The notes under the pieces: generated by a model
Seen by the model: the letters and a program-made list of their open reading frames with translations, nothing else
Databases searched by the model: none
What the model was told of the DNA's origin: nothing
DNA from: Cuspidothrix sp046080565
GTDB taxonomy: Bacteria > Cyanobacteriota > Cyanobacteriia > Cyanobacteriales > Nostocaceae
Direction of reading: 5' to 3'
DNA length: 34,270 bases
Assembly (NCBI GenBank): GCA_046080565.1
Contig: JBJTUF010000167.1
Location: 1-34,270 of the forward strand
Made by a program: the position numbers and the translations under genes
In this document: piece by piece, positions 16,981 through 24,885 of the stretch
Position numbering within the stretch: the stretch's first letter is position 1
Layout: each line of letters starts with the position of its first letter

Positions 16981-18377
16981 TGGGGGTAAGTTGAAATCTG
17001 CTGACTAATTTTGCTCTGACTATCCCATTGAGAATCTAGTAACCATAAACCACGGCTAACTTTAGTTGTCATTAAGGGTAAATCTAGTCCTTGCTGTAAA
17101 CCCATTACTAATAAAGTTAAGGTATCTATAAGTTTAGGATCAAAACGTATAGATTCTTGCTCACGACATTGATCTAATGCTTGAGAAAATATTTCTGATC
17201 CATCTTTATTTGAGTATTTATATTGATTGACTTGTGACTGAAATTCTGCTAATAGGGATAAAATGCGCGATTCTAAAGGAATATCATCACCTGCTAAACC
17301 TGCTGGTTCACCTGTACCATTCCACCATTCAGTTTGGTGAGTAATAATTTGGGCAACTGCTCTGAGTTGGGGCATGGTGCGGAGTGCTTGCGCTCCTGGG
17401 ACTAAAGGACAAGCCAGGGGGCAACTTGGACCGCTATTTGGATTGTAGGTGGTGATGTGGGTGGGATGAATTAGGCCTTCAGATTTTTGTAGTGGATCTA
17501 TGCGGTGTAACAATGCTGCTAGGCGCAATCTTTTGATTTGCCAGGCGGGTAGGTCTAACAACTGCCCCATTGTTTCGGCGATAGATGCTACTTCCGTGGA
17601 GGCCATGGGATTATTGATATCTGCTAAATCAATTAATTGGGCCATCCGTAAAAATGCTTGGACTTCGTTGGATACTAAGTTACGATCCAGGAATTTTTGG
17701 TGGGCTGTGGAGGGAATAGATAGGTGATCCATTCCTGTTTTTAGGTAATCAACGACCCGACTCACCACGGTAGCTAAATCTGTGGATGAGGATAGAGTTG
17801 TGTGAATTGCCTGTTGGTGTTGAGTAAGTTTGGCTGCTAGTTGAGGATCATAGCTTTGAATATGGGCGATCGCTAATGTTGCTGTTTCCCGCACTAACTC
17901 CGGTTCAAATGTCCATAAACCATAGAATTTCCGCTCTAAATCGCAAGTTGGCAAGCCACCAACTCCATAATCCTCCTCAGATAATTCTTGACAAATTACC
18001 ATTGCTGTGTAGTCAGGAGCTAAAATAATCAAATGCCATTCTTCGGCCACAGGATCATCTGTAGCTAACCCCACTAAATCCACATTAGCTAATTGGCTAG
18101 TGGGATGTTCTGTAAAACCAGCATCAGCAGCCGCCATAATCACTATTTCCCGGCTGTGTTGGGCAATATCTGCATATCTATTAGCCTCTTGCAGATACCA
18201 TTTACCCTGTTGAAAAGCGCTAATTACTAACGGATCATTATTTTTAGTCAGAATATGGTCTTCTAGGGCATGGCAGAGAGCAACTAAGGTGTTTTTATAG
18301 TACACACCAAAACGAATTGGTCTGATACTATTGCGGTGAGATGCTTCTAACTGTTGAAGGATTGAGCCTTGTAACAT
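16977..18377 (-). CDS. DICT sensory domain protein with degenerate HD-GYP-like domain
   Basis: 466 aa. Residues 1-160 match the DICT sensory domain found with cyanobacterial signalling proteins (IRFGVYYKNTLVALCHALED, later EEWHLIILAPDYTAMVICQE). Residues 235-440 resemble an HD-GYP phosphohydrolase: LRLAALLHRIDP, ITHQTEWWNGTGEPAGLAGD and DIPLESRILSLLAEF follow the HD-GYP pattern. The HD pair is HR (H291-R292) and the GYP motif is GEP, so metal-dependent c-di-GMP hydrolysis is doubtful. It may be a sensor or binding protein. Coupled by ATGA overlap to the pentapeptide repeat gene. Confidence 0.75.
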   Translation of the reverse strand: MLQGSILQQLEASHRNSIRPIRFGVYYKNTLVALCHALEDHILTKNNDPLVISAFQQGKWYLQEANRYADIAQHSREIVIMAAADAGFTEHPTSQLANVDLVGLATDDPVAEEWHLIILAPDYTAMVICQELSEEDYGVGGLPTCDLERKFYGLWTFEPELVRETATLAIAHIQSYDPQLAAKLTQHQQAIHTTLSSSTDLATVVSRVVDYLKTGMDHLSIPSTAHQKFLDRNLVSNEVQAFLRMAQLIDLADINNPMASTEVASIAETMGQLLDLPAWQIKRLRLAALLHRIDPLQKSEGLIHPTHITTYNPNSGPSCPLACPLVPGAQALRTMPQLRAVAQIITHQTEWWNGTGEPAGLAGDDIPLESRILSLLAEFQSQVNQYKYSNKDGSEIFSQALDQCREQESIRFDPKLIDTLTLLVMGLQQGLDLPLMTTKVSRGLWLLDSQWDSQSKISQQISTYPQ

Positions 18378-18389
18378 GGAATTAATTGG

Positions 18390-18415
18390 GGAGTTCAGGA
18401 GTTCAGGAGTTCAGA
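18390..18415. repeat. 8-bp tandem repeat (AGTTCAGG)n
   Basis: Three units of gttcagga/agttcagg lie just upstream of the DICT gene, followed by another aggagttc 35 bp further on. A short tandem repeat of the kind common in these genomes. Confidence 0.6.
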
Positions 18416-18471
18416 AGTATGGCTTCGCCACGCTTCGCTATCAGGAGTTCAGAGAACTTTTGAGAATTTTT

Positions 18472-18525
18472 AGTCATCTTGAGATGACTTTCCCTATCAG
18501 ACTGGGAATTAATTCCCAGTTGGGT
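18472..18525 (+). repeat. Double-hairpin dispersed element, copy A
   Basis: Two adjacent hairpins, agtcatct-tg-agatgact and ctgggaatt-aattcccag, are joined by a ttccctatcag-like link and followed by ttgggt. Related copies lie at 23453-23506 (inverted) and 23535-23589 in the cas1-cas2 gap. Non-coding; resembles small palindromic dispersed repeats of Nostocales. Confidence 0.65.
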
Positions 18526-18568
18526 GATGGGTTTTACTAAACTCTGACGATGCAAATGTATATGTCTT

Positions 18569-20143
18569 CTAGGATACACCTGCTAACTGTTTTTCTGGTT
18601 TTTCTATAGGTGCAGAAAGGGCATCTTCCAAATCAGCGCAACCTAATTTGGCTTCTAGAATATTCATTACTTCCCGTCCGAAGTCGTTGGGATTTTGTCG
18701 CCATGCTTGTAAGCAGACTTCACCGAAGAAAGAACCCATTGGTTCAGGATTCCAGAGGAGTTTTTTGGCTGTCCAGGGCATTAAACTCATGGGATCATAA
18801 CCTGGTTTGAGAATACCTTCTTGAAAGGCATATTCTTCTAAATGGGTATGGGGTTGGAGTCCAATAAAGAAAATAGCAGGTTCAACTTTATCAGTGCCAA
18901 AAATTCTTTCTAGTTCGCGGTGATAGGCGATGGTTTGGCGAATGGTTTCGGGACGTTCATCAATGACGTTAAAGGAGTAGTTGACTGAAACTACATCATT
19001 GAAACCGGCGGCTTTTAAATCACGACAGTTTTGTAAAACTGTGCGGAGGTTATAGCCCATTCGCATTTTGCGGACGAGTTCTTGAGAACCGCTAGTGATA
19101 CCGATTTCAAAATAATTCATCCCTGTTTTTACCATCAACTCACACAATTGGGGTGTTAAGTTGTCGGCTCTAATATATGCTGCCCAATGGATATCCGTCA
19201 TTCCAGAATCAACTATTTTCTGGAGAAGTTCCACCGCATCATCAATGAATTTGCGGGCGGGAATAAATTGAGCATCGGTAAACCAGAAGTTGCGAATACC
19301 TCGATTATATAATTCTCGAATTTCGGCTACAACTTCGTCACTGGGATTAATTCGTACTTGTTTACCTTCAACGACGGTGTAAACACAGTAGCAGCAATTA
19401 TGGGGGCAACCACGTTTGGTTTGCACACCTATGTAAAAATCTTGTTCTTGCAGGTAATAATTAAATTCCGGCCAAATGGTTTCGATGTAGTCGTAGTTAC
19501 AAGCTGTTTTTTCTAGGGGTGTGGGTTGTTCGTGAATTAGTCGAGGACGGGGTTGATTTTCTCCGACTACATAACAGCGTTCATCTCGAAAATCTTGTCC
19601 ATTGAGTAGTTTTGTGAGGAGGGTTTCTCCTTCACCAATGGAAATAATTGTTCCTGAAGGTAAGCTTTTACCTAACTGTTCATAAAATACGCTAACTGCA
19701 CCACCACCGAGAACTACACGAGCTTGAGATTGATATTTTTGGGCGCGTTTTAAACCCCGTTTGACTAATCCCAGGTTACGCCATAGTTCTACATAATAAG
19801 CAATAAAAATTCTCAAGCCGCCCAAAGCACCACGCAATTTAATGAATGGGTTTTTGGCGTAGTAAAATTCAAAGGCGTTTTGTAAGGGGTTGCCGCCTCG
19901 TCCGCCTACAGGTGCATAAATTTGAATATCTCGCCAAGAGAAGACAAGTAATGTGGGTTGAAATTCATCAATACATCTGTCTAGGGCGGAGGCATAATCT
20001 AGGGGTGGAACTGTGCCTAGATCAAAAATTCGCTGTTGTATATTGGGAAAAAGTTTATGGACGTGATCGGAAAGATAAACAACCCCAATGGGAAAGATAG
20101 GGTTACAAGGAAGACGAACATAGAGAATTTTGGTTTCGCTCAT
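18569..20143 (-). CDS. Radical SAM protein with N-terminal B12-binding-like domain
   Basis: About 524 aa from the ATG at 20143 (MSETKILYVRLPC); an ATG at 20179 would add 12 residues. Residues 1-200 are a Rossmann-like cobalamin-binding-type domain. The radical SAM core follows, with the 4Fe-4S motif CPHNCCYC (CxxxCxxC) in TKRGCPHNCCYCVYTVVEG, then EIGITSGSQELVRKMRMGYN as in B12-dependent radical SAM enzymes. No clear DxHxxG cobalamin motif is visible, so B12 use is uncertain. Cyanobacterial homologues have been annotated as related to photosystem II high-light acclimation; I give that as family lore, not as seen here. It is monocistronic, with a 425-bp gap upstream. Confidence 0.8.
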   Translation of the reverse strand: MSETKILYVRLPCNPIFPIGVVYLSDHVHKLFPNIQQRIFDLGTVPPLDYASALDRCIDEFQPTLLVFSWRDIQIYAPVGGRGGNPLQNAFEFYYAKNPFIKLRGALGGLRIFIAYYVELWRNLGLVKRGLKRAQKYQSQARVVLGGGAVSVFYEQLGKSLPSGTIISIGEGETLLTKLLNGQDFRDERCYVVGENQPRPRLIHEQPTPLEKTACNYDYIETIWPEFNYYLQEQDFYIGVQTKRGCPHNCCYCVYTVVEGKQVRINPSDEVVAEIRELYNRGIRNFWFTDAQFIPARKFIDDAVELLQKIVDSGMTDIHWAAYIRADNLTPQLCELMVKTGMNYFEIGITSGSQELVRKMRMGYNLRTVLQNCRDLKAAGFNDVVSVNYSFNVIDERPETIRQTIAYHRELERIFGTDKVEPAIFFIGLQPHTHLEEYAFQEGILKPGYDPMSLMPWTAKKLLWNPEPMGSFFGEVCLQAWRQNPNDFGREVMNILEAKLGCADLEDALSAPIEKPEKQLAGVS

Positions 20144-20179
20144 AGTTGGTTTAGCTGTATCTTGGGGTTGTGGAGGCAA

Positions 20180-20703
20180 AGACTAGAAGTTGGTATAGTT
20201 GTTGCTGATTTCAACAGCTTTATTCTTGACATTTCACTCTTTTTGTGATATGCAAAAAATTTTGCTGTGAACAACTACGCTGGATAAAGTCTGCTTGTTA
20301 TATATAGATGAGGTTTTATGAAGAAAATTTTCATATACATTTACCATAACACCGAGTTCATAAATTCAGTGATGATATTCTTTTGTAATTCTGGAGCTAG
20401 ATGCGAAACATAATTAGACTCAACTAGGCATAATCCAGATTGGGGATCAACGGTTGGAATGGTTGGTGACAAAGAGTTTAGAAGGATTTTACCGGAAATG
20501 AAAAGCTAAATTGTGATTGATGATGGATTTTGTTAAGTAAATACAAATTTATTTACAAAATTTTTAGGATCTAGATATATCTTTAGATATAAATAATGCA
20601 GAAAATTGCAGTTGGTAGTCGGAGTTACAGCAATTGGGGATCATCCAATGTTAGCTTTACTTATGTAATGTAAGATGGTGGGGCAAATAGCTCACCAGCA
20701 GTT
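20180..20703. other. Intergenic region between divergent radical SAM and DUF1830 genes
   Basis: It contains promoter space for both genes and a 54-codon open stretch on the minus strand (20344-20505) with protein-like sequence but no ATG. Otherwise AT-rich with no recognisable RNA gene. Confidence 0.45.
20341..20505 (-). pseudogene. Possible 3' remnant of an unknown gene
   Basis: The frame between stops at 20506-20508 and 20341-20343 encodes 54 codons, including PTVDPQSGLCLVESNYVSHL and then APELQKNIITEFMNSVLW. The composition looks like real protein, but there is no usable ATG or ribosome site (a TTG lies in the 12th codon). It may be the C-terminal scrap of a lost gene, or a small gene with a rare start. 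I do not recognise the family. Confidence 0.3.
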
Positions 20704-21099
20704 ATGGCTCAGATATTAGATCCTCTACCACCAGACCATTCAGAGAAAATTCTCTGCTGCTACGTCAACGCTACGAGCAAAATCCAGGTAGCTCGCATCA
20801 CCAATATTCCCAACTGGTACTTTGAACGGGTTGTTTTTCCTGGACAAAGGTTAGTGTTTGAAGTTCCCCAGGAAGGACAAATGGAAATTCATACTGGGAT
20901 GATGGCCAGTGCGATTATATCGGATACTATTCCTTGCGATCGCCTGATCATCCATGAACATACCACTGATGAGACTCCAGATCACTCATCTTCAGCGATA
21001 AATTCTAGTCATAGTAATACAATGGGGTCGGAAATTAATACAAAAGTAGATACGACAAAAGCTTTACAATCTTCTGTTGAATTGGCATCTATTGATTGA
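20704..21099 (+). CDS. DUF1830 domain protein
   Basis: 131 aa. Residues 14-85 match the cyanobacterial DUF1830 domain: ILCCYVNATSKIQVARITNI, then WYFERVVFPGQRLVFE and MEIHTGMMASAIISDTIPCD. Residues 90-131 are a Ser/Thr/His-rich, probably disordered tail. It is soluble with no signal peptide. Function is unknown; the family is small and largely confined to cyanobacteria. A terminator hairpin follows at 21128-21160. Confidence 0.85.
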   Translation: MAQILDPLPPDHSEKILCCYVNATSKIQVARITNIPNWYFERVVFPGQRLVFEVPQEGQMEIHTGMMASAIISDTIPCDRLIIHEHTTDETPDHSSSAINSSHSNTMGSEINTKVDTTKALQSSVELASID

Positions 21100-21127
21100 T
21101 TAAAACAAAACTATTTTAGTATATGGG

Positions 21128-21160
21128 AAGGTTACTAAATTGAGTGGCCTTTCTTTTTTT
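21128..21160 (+). terminator. Hairpin terminator of the DUF1830 gene
   Basis: The stem aaggttact (21128-21136) pairs with agtggcctt (21143-21151), using G-U wobbles, around a 6-nt loop and is followed by tctttttttt. It lies 28 bp after the stop codon. Confidence 0.7.
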
Positions 21161-21164
21161 AGGA

Positions 21165-21205
21165 TTAATTGGTAATTGGTAGTTGGTAATTGGTAATTGG
21201 TAATT
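21165..21205. repeat. Heptamer tandem repeat (TAATTGG)n
   Basis: About five to six units of taattgg/tagttgg lie immediately before the leader-distal end of the CRISPR array. Confidence 0.75.
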
Positions 21206-21218
21206 CTCCGTTTACCTG

Positions 21219-22856
21219 GTTTCAATCCCTCATAGGGATTAATTGAAATTTCAACTTAATAGAACCCCGACAATACCGACAAGGAAGCCTGTGTTTCAAT
21301 CCCTCATAGGGATTAATTGAAATTTCAACCCAGAACCCAGAGCAGACCAGGAAAACCCAGACCAGGACGGGGGGTTTCAATCCCTCATGGGGATTAATTG
21401 AAATTTCAACTTCATTACTTAACAAAATTATTGGCGCATTGCCTGGAGCTTGTTTCAATCCCTCATAGGGATTAATTGAAATTTCAACTCCCTATTATTA
21501 GCTGTAGTTGAAAAGTTTTTAATTGTTTCAATCCCTCATAGGGATTAATTGAAATTTCAACTTGATAATCTTGTATGCCCAATTGTTCTACTATTGGTTT
21601 CAATCCCTCATAGGGATTAATTGAAATTTCAACACAATGTAGCTAGTTTTTGTTGACTAACTATATCTGTTTCAATCCCTCATAGGGATTAATTGAAATT
21701 TCAACGGAAATTTTGGCGAATTAGCGATCGCACTCAATGAGTTTCAATCCCTCATAGGGATTAATTGAAATTTCAACGCCCGCCCGTCTAAAATTCACCA
21801 GCCCGCGCCCGCCACGTTTCAATCCCTCATAGGGATTAATTGAAATTTCAACGCAAATTTGGTTGTTTGGTTCGTTTTCTTATCTTGTTTCAATCCCTCA
21901 TAGGGATTAATTGAAATTTCAACAGTAGCTTTATTCTTAAATGCTCCCAGGTGTCAGTTTCAATCCCTCATAGGGATTAATTGAAATTTCAACCTGATCG
22001 TGCTATGTGGCGTGTGACGGCAAGATTTGGGTTTCAATCCCTCATAGGGATTAATTGAAATTTCAACGTCAGACTTTCACCCCATCAGGACACCTATATA
22101 GTTTCAATCCCTCATAGGGATTAATTGAAATTTCAACTTGAGGGTTTGCCCCCGTAGAAGCAATTATTTTTGTTTCAATCCCTCATAGGGATTAATTGAA
22201 ATTTCAACTTGGCGGAAATGATTTCTGGGAATATTTAATATTGGTTTCAATCCCTCATAGGGATTAATTGAAATTTCAACTTGGCGGAAATGATTTCTGG
22301 GAATATTTAATATTGGTTTCAATCCCTCATAGGGATTAATTGAAATTTCAACAGCACTTACTCAGCAATGGATTATTAGTAGTGCCGTTTCAATCCCTCA
22401 TAGGGATTAATTGAAATTTCAACCTAATTCATTCATTATCAAATGCTGGCACATTACAAGTTTCAATCCCTCATAGGGATTAATTGAAATTTCAACATAG
22501 ATCCCGTTAAGCCTAAGTCTGCTTTCTTCAAGTTTCAATCCCTCATAGGGATTAATTGAAATTTCAACTTGATGAAGCTGTACGGTCAGCTAATTACAAG
22601 CTGTTTCAATCCCTCATAGGGATTAATTGAAATTTCAACTTTTGGCTGCATCGGTTACGGGTTGGGGGGAACTGTTTCAATCCCTCATAGGGATTAATTG
22701 AAATTTCAACTCTTGATCATATTTTGCCATATAAGTATTAGTAAATATGTTTCAATCCCTCATAGGGATTAATTGAAATTTCAACCATTTATGCCTTGAG
22801 ACTGGCAAAAATCAGCGATGTTTCAATCCCTCATAGGGATTAATTGAAATTTCAAC
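21219..22856 (-). CRISPR. CRISPR array, 23 repeats and 22 spacers, subtype I-D associated
   Basis: The repeat is 37 bp. On the plus strand it starts gtttcaatccctcataggga and ends ttgaaatttcaac. On the transcribed minus strand it starts gttgaaatttcaattaatcc and ends gagggattgaaac, giving the usual cyanobacterial 8-nt handle ATTGAAAC. Spacers are 33-38 bp except the second and third from the left (44 and 41 bp). Repeat starts on the plus strand are 21219, 21293, 21374, 21452, 21525, 21597, 21669, 21741, 21816, 21887, 21957, 22031, 22101, 22172, 22244, 22316, 22387, 22460, 22532, 22603, 22674, 22749 and 22820. The third has one substitution (catgggg). Spacers 22209-22243 and 22281-22315 are identical. 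The cas genes and a promoter at the right end set the direction: newest spacers at the right, transcription leftward. Confidence 0.98.
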
Positions 22857-23083
22857 TGCGGCATTGTGAAACCCTTAGTATATTTAGTTTTCAAGGTTCA
22901 GTTGTGCCAACCTCATTATCATAGTCCATTTCAGAGATCGTGTCAAGAGAGAAAATCGCTGAAAGCCTTACTGTGTAAGGTGCGCCAGGGGGTAAATAGG
23001 GAAAAAACCAGCAAAGCCTTGTGTAGAGAAGAATTCAGAGGATTTTTCAGAAACCGGAATTTTTACACCCACCCCCTGGCGCA
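22857..23083 (-). promoter_or_regulatory. CRISPR leader
   Basis: 227 bp between the last repeat and the cas2 stop. It contains the array promoter (22918-22946), a perfect 13-bp inverted repeat (tgcgccagggggt at 22981-22993 and accccctggcgca at 23071-23083, the latter abutting the cas2 stop), and a partial direct repeat (gaaagcctta and caaagccttg). New spacers would be inserted at 22856. Confidence 0.8.
22918..22946 (-). promoter_or_regulatory. Sigma-70 promoter of the pre-crRNA
   Basis: Read on the minus strand: TTGACA (22946-22941), a 17-bp spacer, then TATGAT (22923-22918). The -35 is consensus and the -10 has one mismatch. The predicted start is near 22910, about 55 nt before the first repeat. 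Confidence 0.8.
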
Positions 23084-23356
23084 TCAGGCGAAGAAAATAG
23101 TATGATCACGGGGTTGTTCACCACCGATTCTTTCTATTTTACCGTGACAACAAGCGCAAAGAAAATAAAAACGGATATTATCGGTATCAGACTTGATCAG
23201 TTTATTAAGACGCGATCGCAACTTAGAATACTGAGTATCAGTCAAGTCACACTCAAAAATACTATACTGCACCCATTGGCCATAGGACTTGAGGATATTG
23301 TGAATTTTAGTCCGTCGTTTATCCTCAGAAATATCATAAGAAACTACAACATTCAT
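23084..23356 (-). CDS. cas2: CRISPR-associated protein Cas2
   Basis: 90 aa from the ATG at 23356, chosen because the product begins MNVVVSYDISEDKRRTKIHN, the canonical Cas2 first strand with the conserved Asp8. The open frame continues upstream to 23428 only through a degenerate CRISPR-like repeat. The ferredoxin-like fold continues with GQWVQYSIFECDL and ends with GGEQPRDHTIFF. Cas2 dimers form the core of the Cas1-Cas2 integrase that inserts new spacers. Last gene of the operon before the leader; separated from cas1 by an unusually long 449-bp gap filled with repeats. Confidence 0.95.
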   Translation of the reverse strand: MNVVVSYDISEDKRRTKIHNILKSYGQWVQYSIFECDLTDTQYSKLRSRLNKLIKSDTDNIRFYFLCACCHGKIERIGGEQPRDHTIFFA

Positions 23357-23391
23357 AAATAATTGAAAAATTAGGAATCGGTTTTGTAGGG

Positions 23392-23426
23392 GTTTAGCAT
23401 TCCTCATTGGTATTAACTGAAGCAAC
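23392..23426 (-). repeat. Isolated degenerate CRISPR-like repeat upstream of cas2
   Basis: Plus-strand gtttagcattcctcattggt followed by attaactgaagcaac aligns with the array repeat (about 26 of 30 positions from gttt to tgaa, with one insertion) and shares its terminal caac. It has the same orientation as the array and ends 35 nt before the cas2 ATG. Confidence 0.55.
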
Positions 23427-23452
23427 AAGTAGCTTATTTGTTTAGCTTCCTA

Positions 23453-23506
23453 ACCCGCCCGGAACTTAAGTTCCGGCCTAATAGCCAAAGTAAACTGAAG
23501 TTTACT
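23453..23506 (-). repeat. Double-hairpin dispersed element, copy B
   Basis: It contains the perfect 18-bp palindrome ccggaacttaagttccgg and the hairpin agtaaact-ga-agtttact, linked by cctaatagccaa. It is in inverted orientation to copies A and C. Confidence 0.65.
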
Positions 23507-23534
23507 AAAGAATTTAAAAATTTTCTTCCTACTT

Positions 23535-23589
23535 AGTCATCTAAAGATGACTTTTCCTATTAGATTGGGAATGAATTCCCAGTCGGGCT
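23535..23589 (+). repeat. Double-hairpin dispersed element, copy C
   Basis: It contains agtcatct-aa-agatgact, then the link tttcctattaga and tgggaat-ga-attccca, then gtcgggct. Nearly the same as copy A at 18472-18525. Confidence 0.65.
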
Positions 23590-23683
23590 ATCTGTTTTAC
23601 CTTAGAGGATATTTGAAAAATTTTAGGTTGTGATTTCAGGCACTTATAGATGTCCCTTAGCAAGGAGTGAACTAGAGTCAAAG

Positions 23684-23715
23684 TCCCCCTTTTTAAGGGA
23701 GATTTAGGGGGATCT
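23684..23715. repeat. Dispersed ccccctttttaaggg / gggggatct element
   Basis: tccccctttttaagggagat then ttagggggatct; a close relative lies at 26507-26536. A common palindromic repeat type in Nostocales genomes (general knowledge). Confidence 0.55.
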
Positions 23716-23805
23716 AAAAATATTTGATACACCATGAGAGACTTTTCAAACACCCTCTTAAATTGAAATCAATAAGCATTGCTAACCTCCCATTTGTATT
23801 CATAG

Positions 23806-24807
23806 CTACTTCAAAAACAAAGGCGGATACTTATCAGTAGTTCCCATCAAATATTTAGCTAAAAACCGAGCTTGCAATTCAAAAGATTCTCGATAATTGC
23901 ATTTTTTACCCATCACTGGATGTTTAAACTCTGATTGTTTTTTCGTCTCATAATTAGTGAGAAAAACTTTCCTACCTTCGGGAGTCAAAGAAACAGCATT
24001 ACTCAAAGGTTCACTAATAAAATCATCTGGTTTTAACGCCTGATTATTCAAAATAGATAAAACCATTGTATCCACCACCAAAGGTCTAAATTCCTCCATT
24101 AAATCTAACGCCAAAGAAGGACGATTATAACGATCAAAATGGAGATATCCCAAATAAGGATCAAACCCCACAATATTTACAGCAGCTTGGATATCATGAC
24201 GTAACAAAGAATAACCAAAACTCAACAAAGAATTTACCGGATCAGTAGGTGGACGACGGACACGCTTAGTAAATTCAAAACTAGAATTACGAATTAGCCG
24301 ATTAAAACAACCAAAATAAACCGCACTACCAGCACCCTCTAAACCCCGTAAAGAATCAATACTCTCTGTTCTATCAATCTTTGCAATTACATTTTCTAAC
24401 CGACTAACATCAACCGATAAATCAACATCATATTTTCTTTGATGTCGTATGAAAATTTGCCGATAATTTTTTAACTTACCCCTGACAAAACCTTGTACCA
24501 CATGAACAGCTTGAGGAGTATTACCAGCAGCTTCCCATTGCGCCTTTCTCACAAAAATATTACCAGACATTTCCGGTTGTAACTGTCCTAAATAATGACC
24601 TCTTTCATCAATAAAAGATAGCGGTATATGACGAGTCATCAACTCAGAAACCACCGCAGGGGAAACAGTAGAACGACCCAAAACCACCACTCCATCTAAC
24701 TTAATAAATGGTAAATCTATGATAGTTTTCTTATCAAATTTAACATTAATTCTTTCATCAACCTTGCCAATAAAAGAATCAGCTTGTGAAATGTAAAGAG
24801 TACCCAT
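23806..24807 (-). CDS. cas1: CRISPR-associated endonuclease Cas1, subtype I-D
   Basis: 333 aa, the normal length. The N-terminal beta domain spans residues 1-80 (MGTLYISQADSFIGKVDERI) and the alpha-helical catalytic domain follows. Metal ligands are E157 (LRGLEGAGSAVYF), H223 (YLGYLHFDRYNRPSLALDLM) and D235 with E238 in ALDLMEEFRP. With Cas2 it integrates spacers at the leader end. Sequence and neighbours match the I-D Cas1 type. It lies 78 bp downstream of cas4. Confidence 0.97.
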   Translation of the reverse strand: MGTLYISQADSFIGKVDERINVKFDKKTIIDLPFIKLDGVVVLGRSTVSPAVVSELMTRHIPLSFIDERGHYLGQLQPEMSGNIFVRKAQWEAAGNTPQAVHVVQGFVRGKLKNYRQIFIRHQRKYDVDLSVDVSRLENVIAKIDRTESIDSLRGLEGAGSAVYFGCFNRLIRNSSFEFTKRVRRPPTDPVNSLLSFGYSLLRHDIQAAVNIVGFDPYLGYLHFDRYNRPSLALDLMEEFRPLVVDTMVLSILNNQALKPDDFISEPLSNAVSLTPEGRKVFLTNYETKKQSEFKHPVMGKKCNYRESFELQARFLAKYLMGTTDKYPPLFLK

Positions 24808-24885
24808 GATAACATTCTCTAAATAAGTGACAGGTGATAGTAAGAAGGTAAGAGAGTATTTTTACCAATTACCCATTACCGATAA

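Larger units (their letters stand above)
23357..23805. other. Repeat-rich 449-bp gap between cas1 and cas2
   Basis: No gene. From the cas2 side it holds a degenerate CRISPR repeat (23392-23426), two double-hairpin elements in opposite orientation (23453-23506 and 23535-23589), and a ccccctttttaaggg-type dispersed repeat (23684-23715). A 70-aa frame on the minus strand here is made only of repeat sequence. Confidence 0.6.

Noticed and set aside
21222..21458. 78-aa frame inside the CRISPR array
   Set aside because: It is made only of repeats and spacers read on the minus strand (recurring EISINPYEGLK).
23541..23753. 70-aa frame in the cas1-cas2 gap
   Set aside because: Encoded entirely by the hairpin element and a ccccctttttaaggg repeat.
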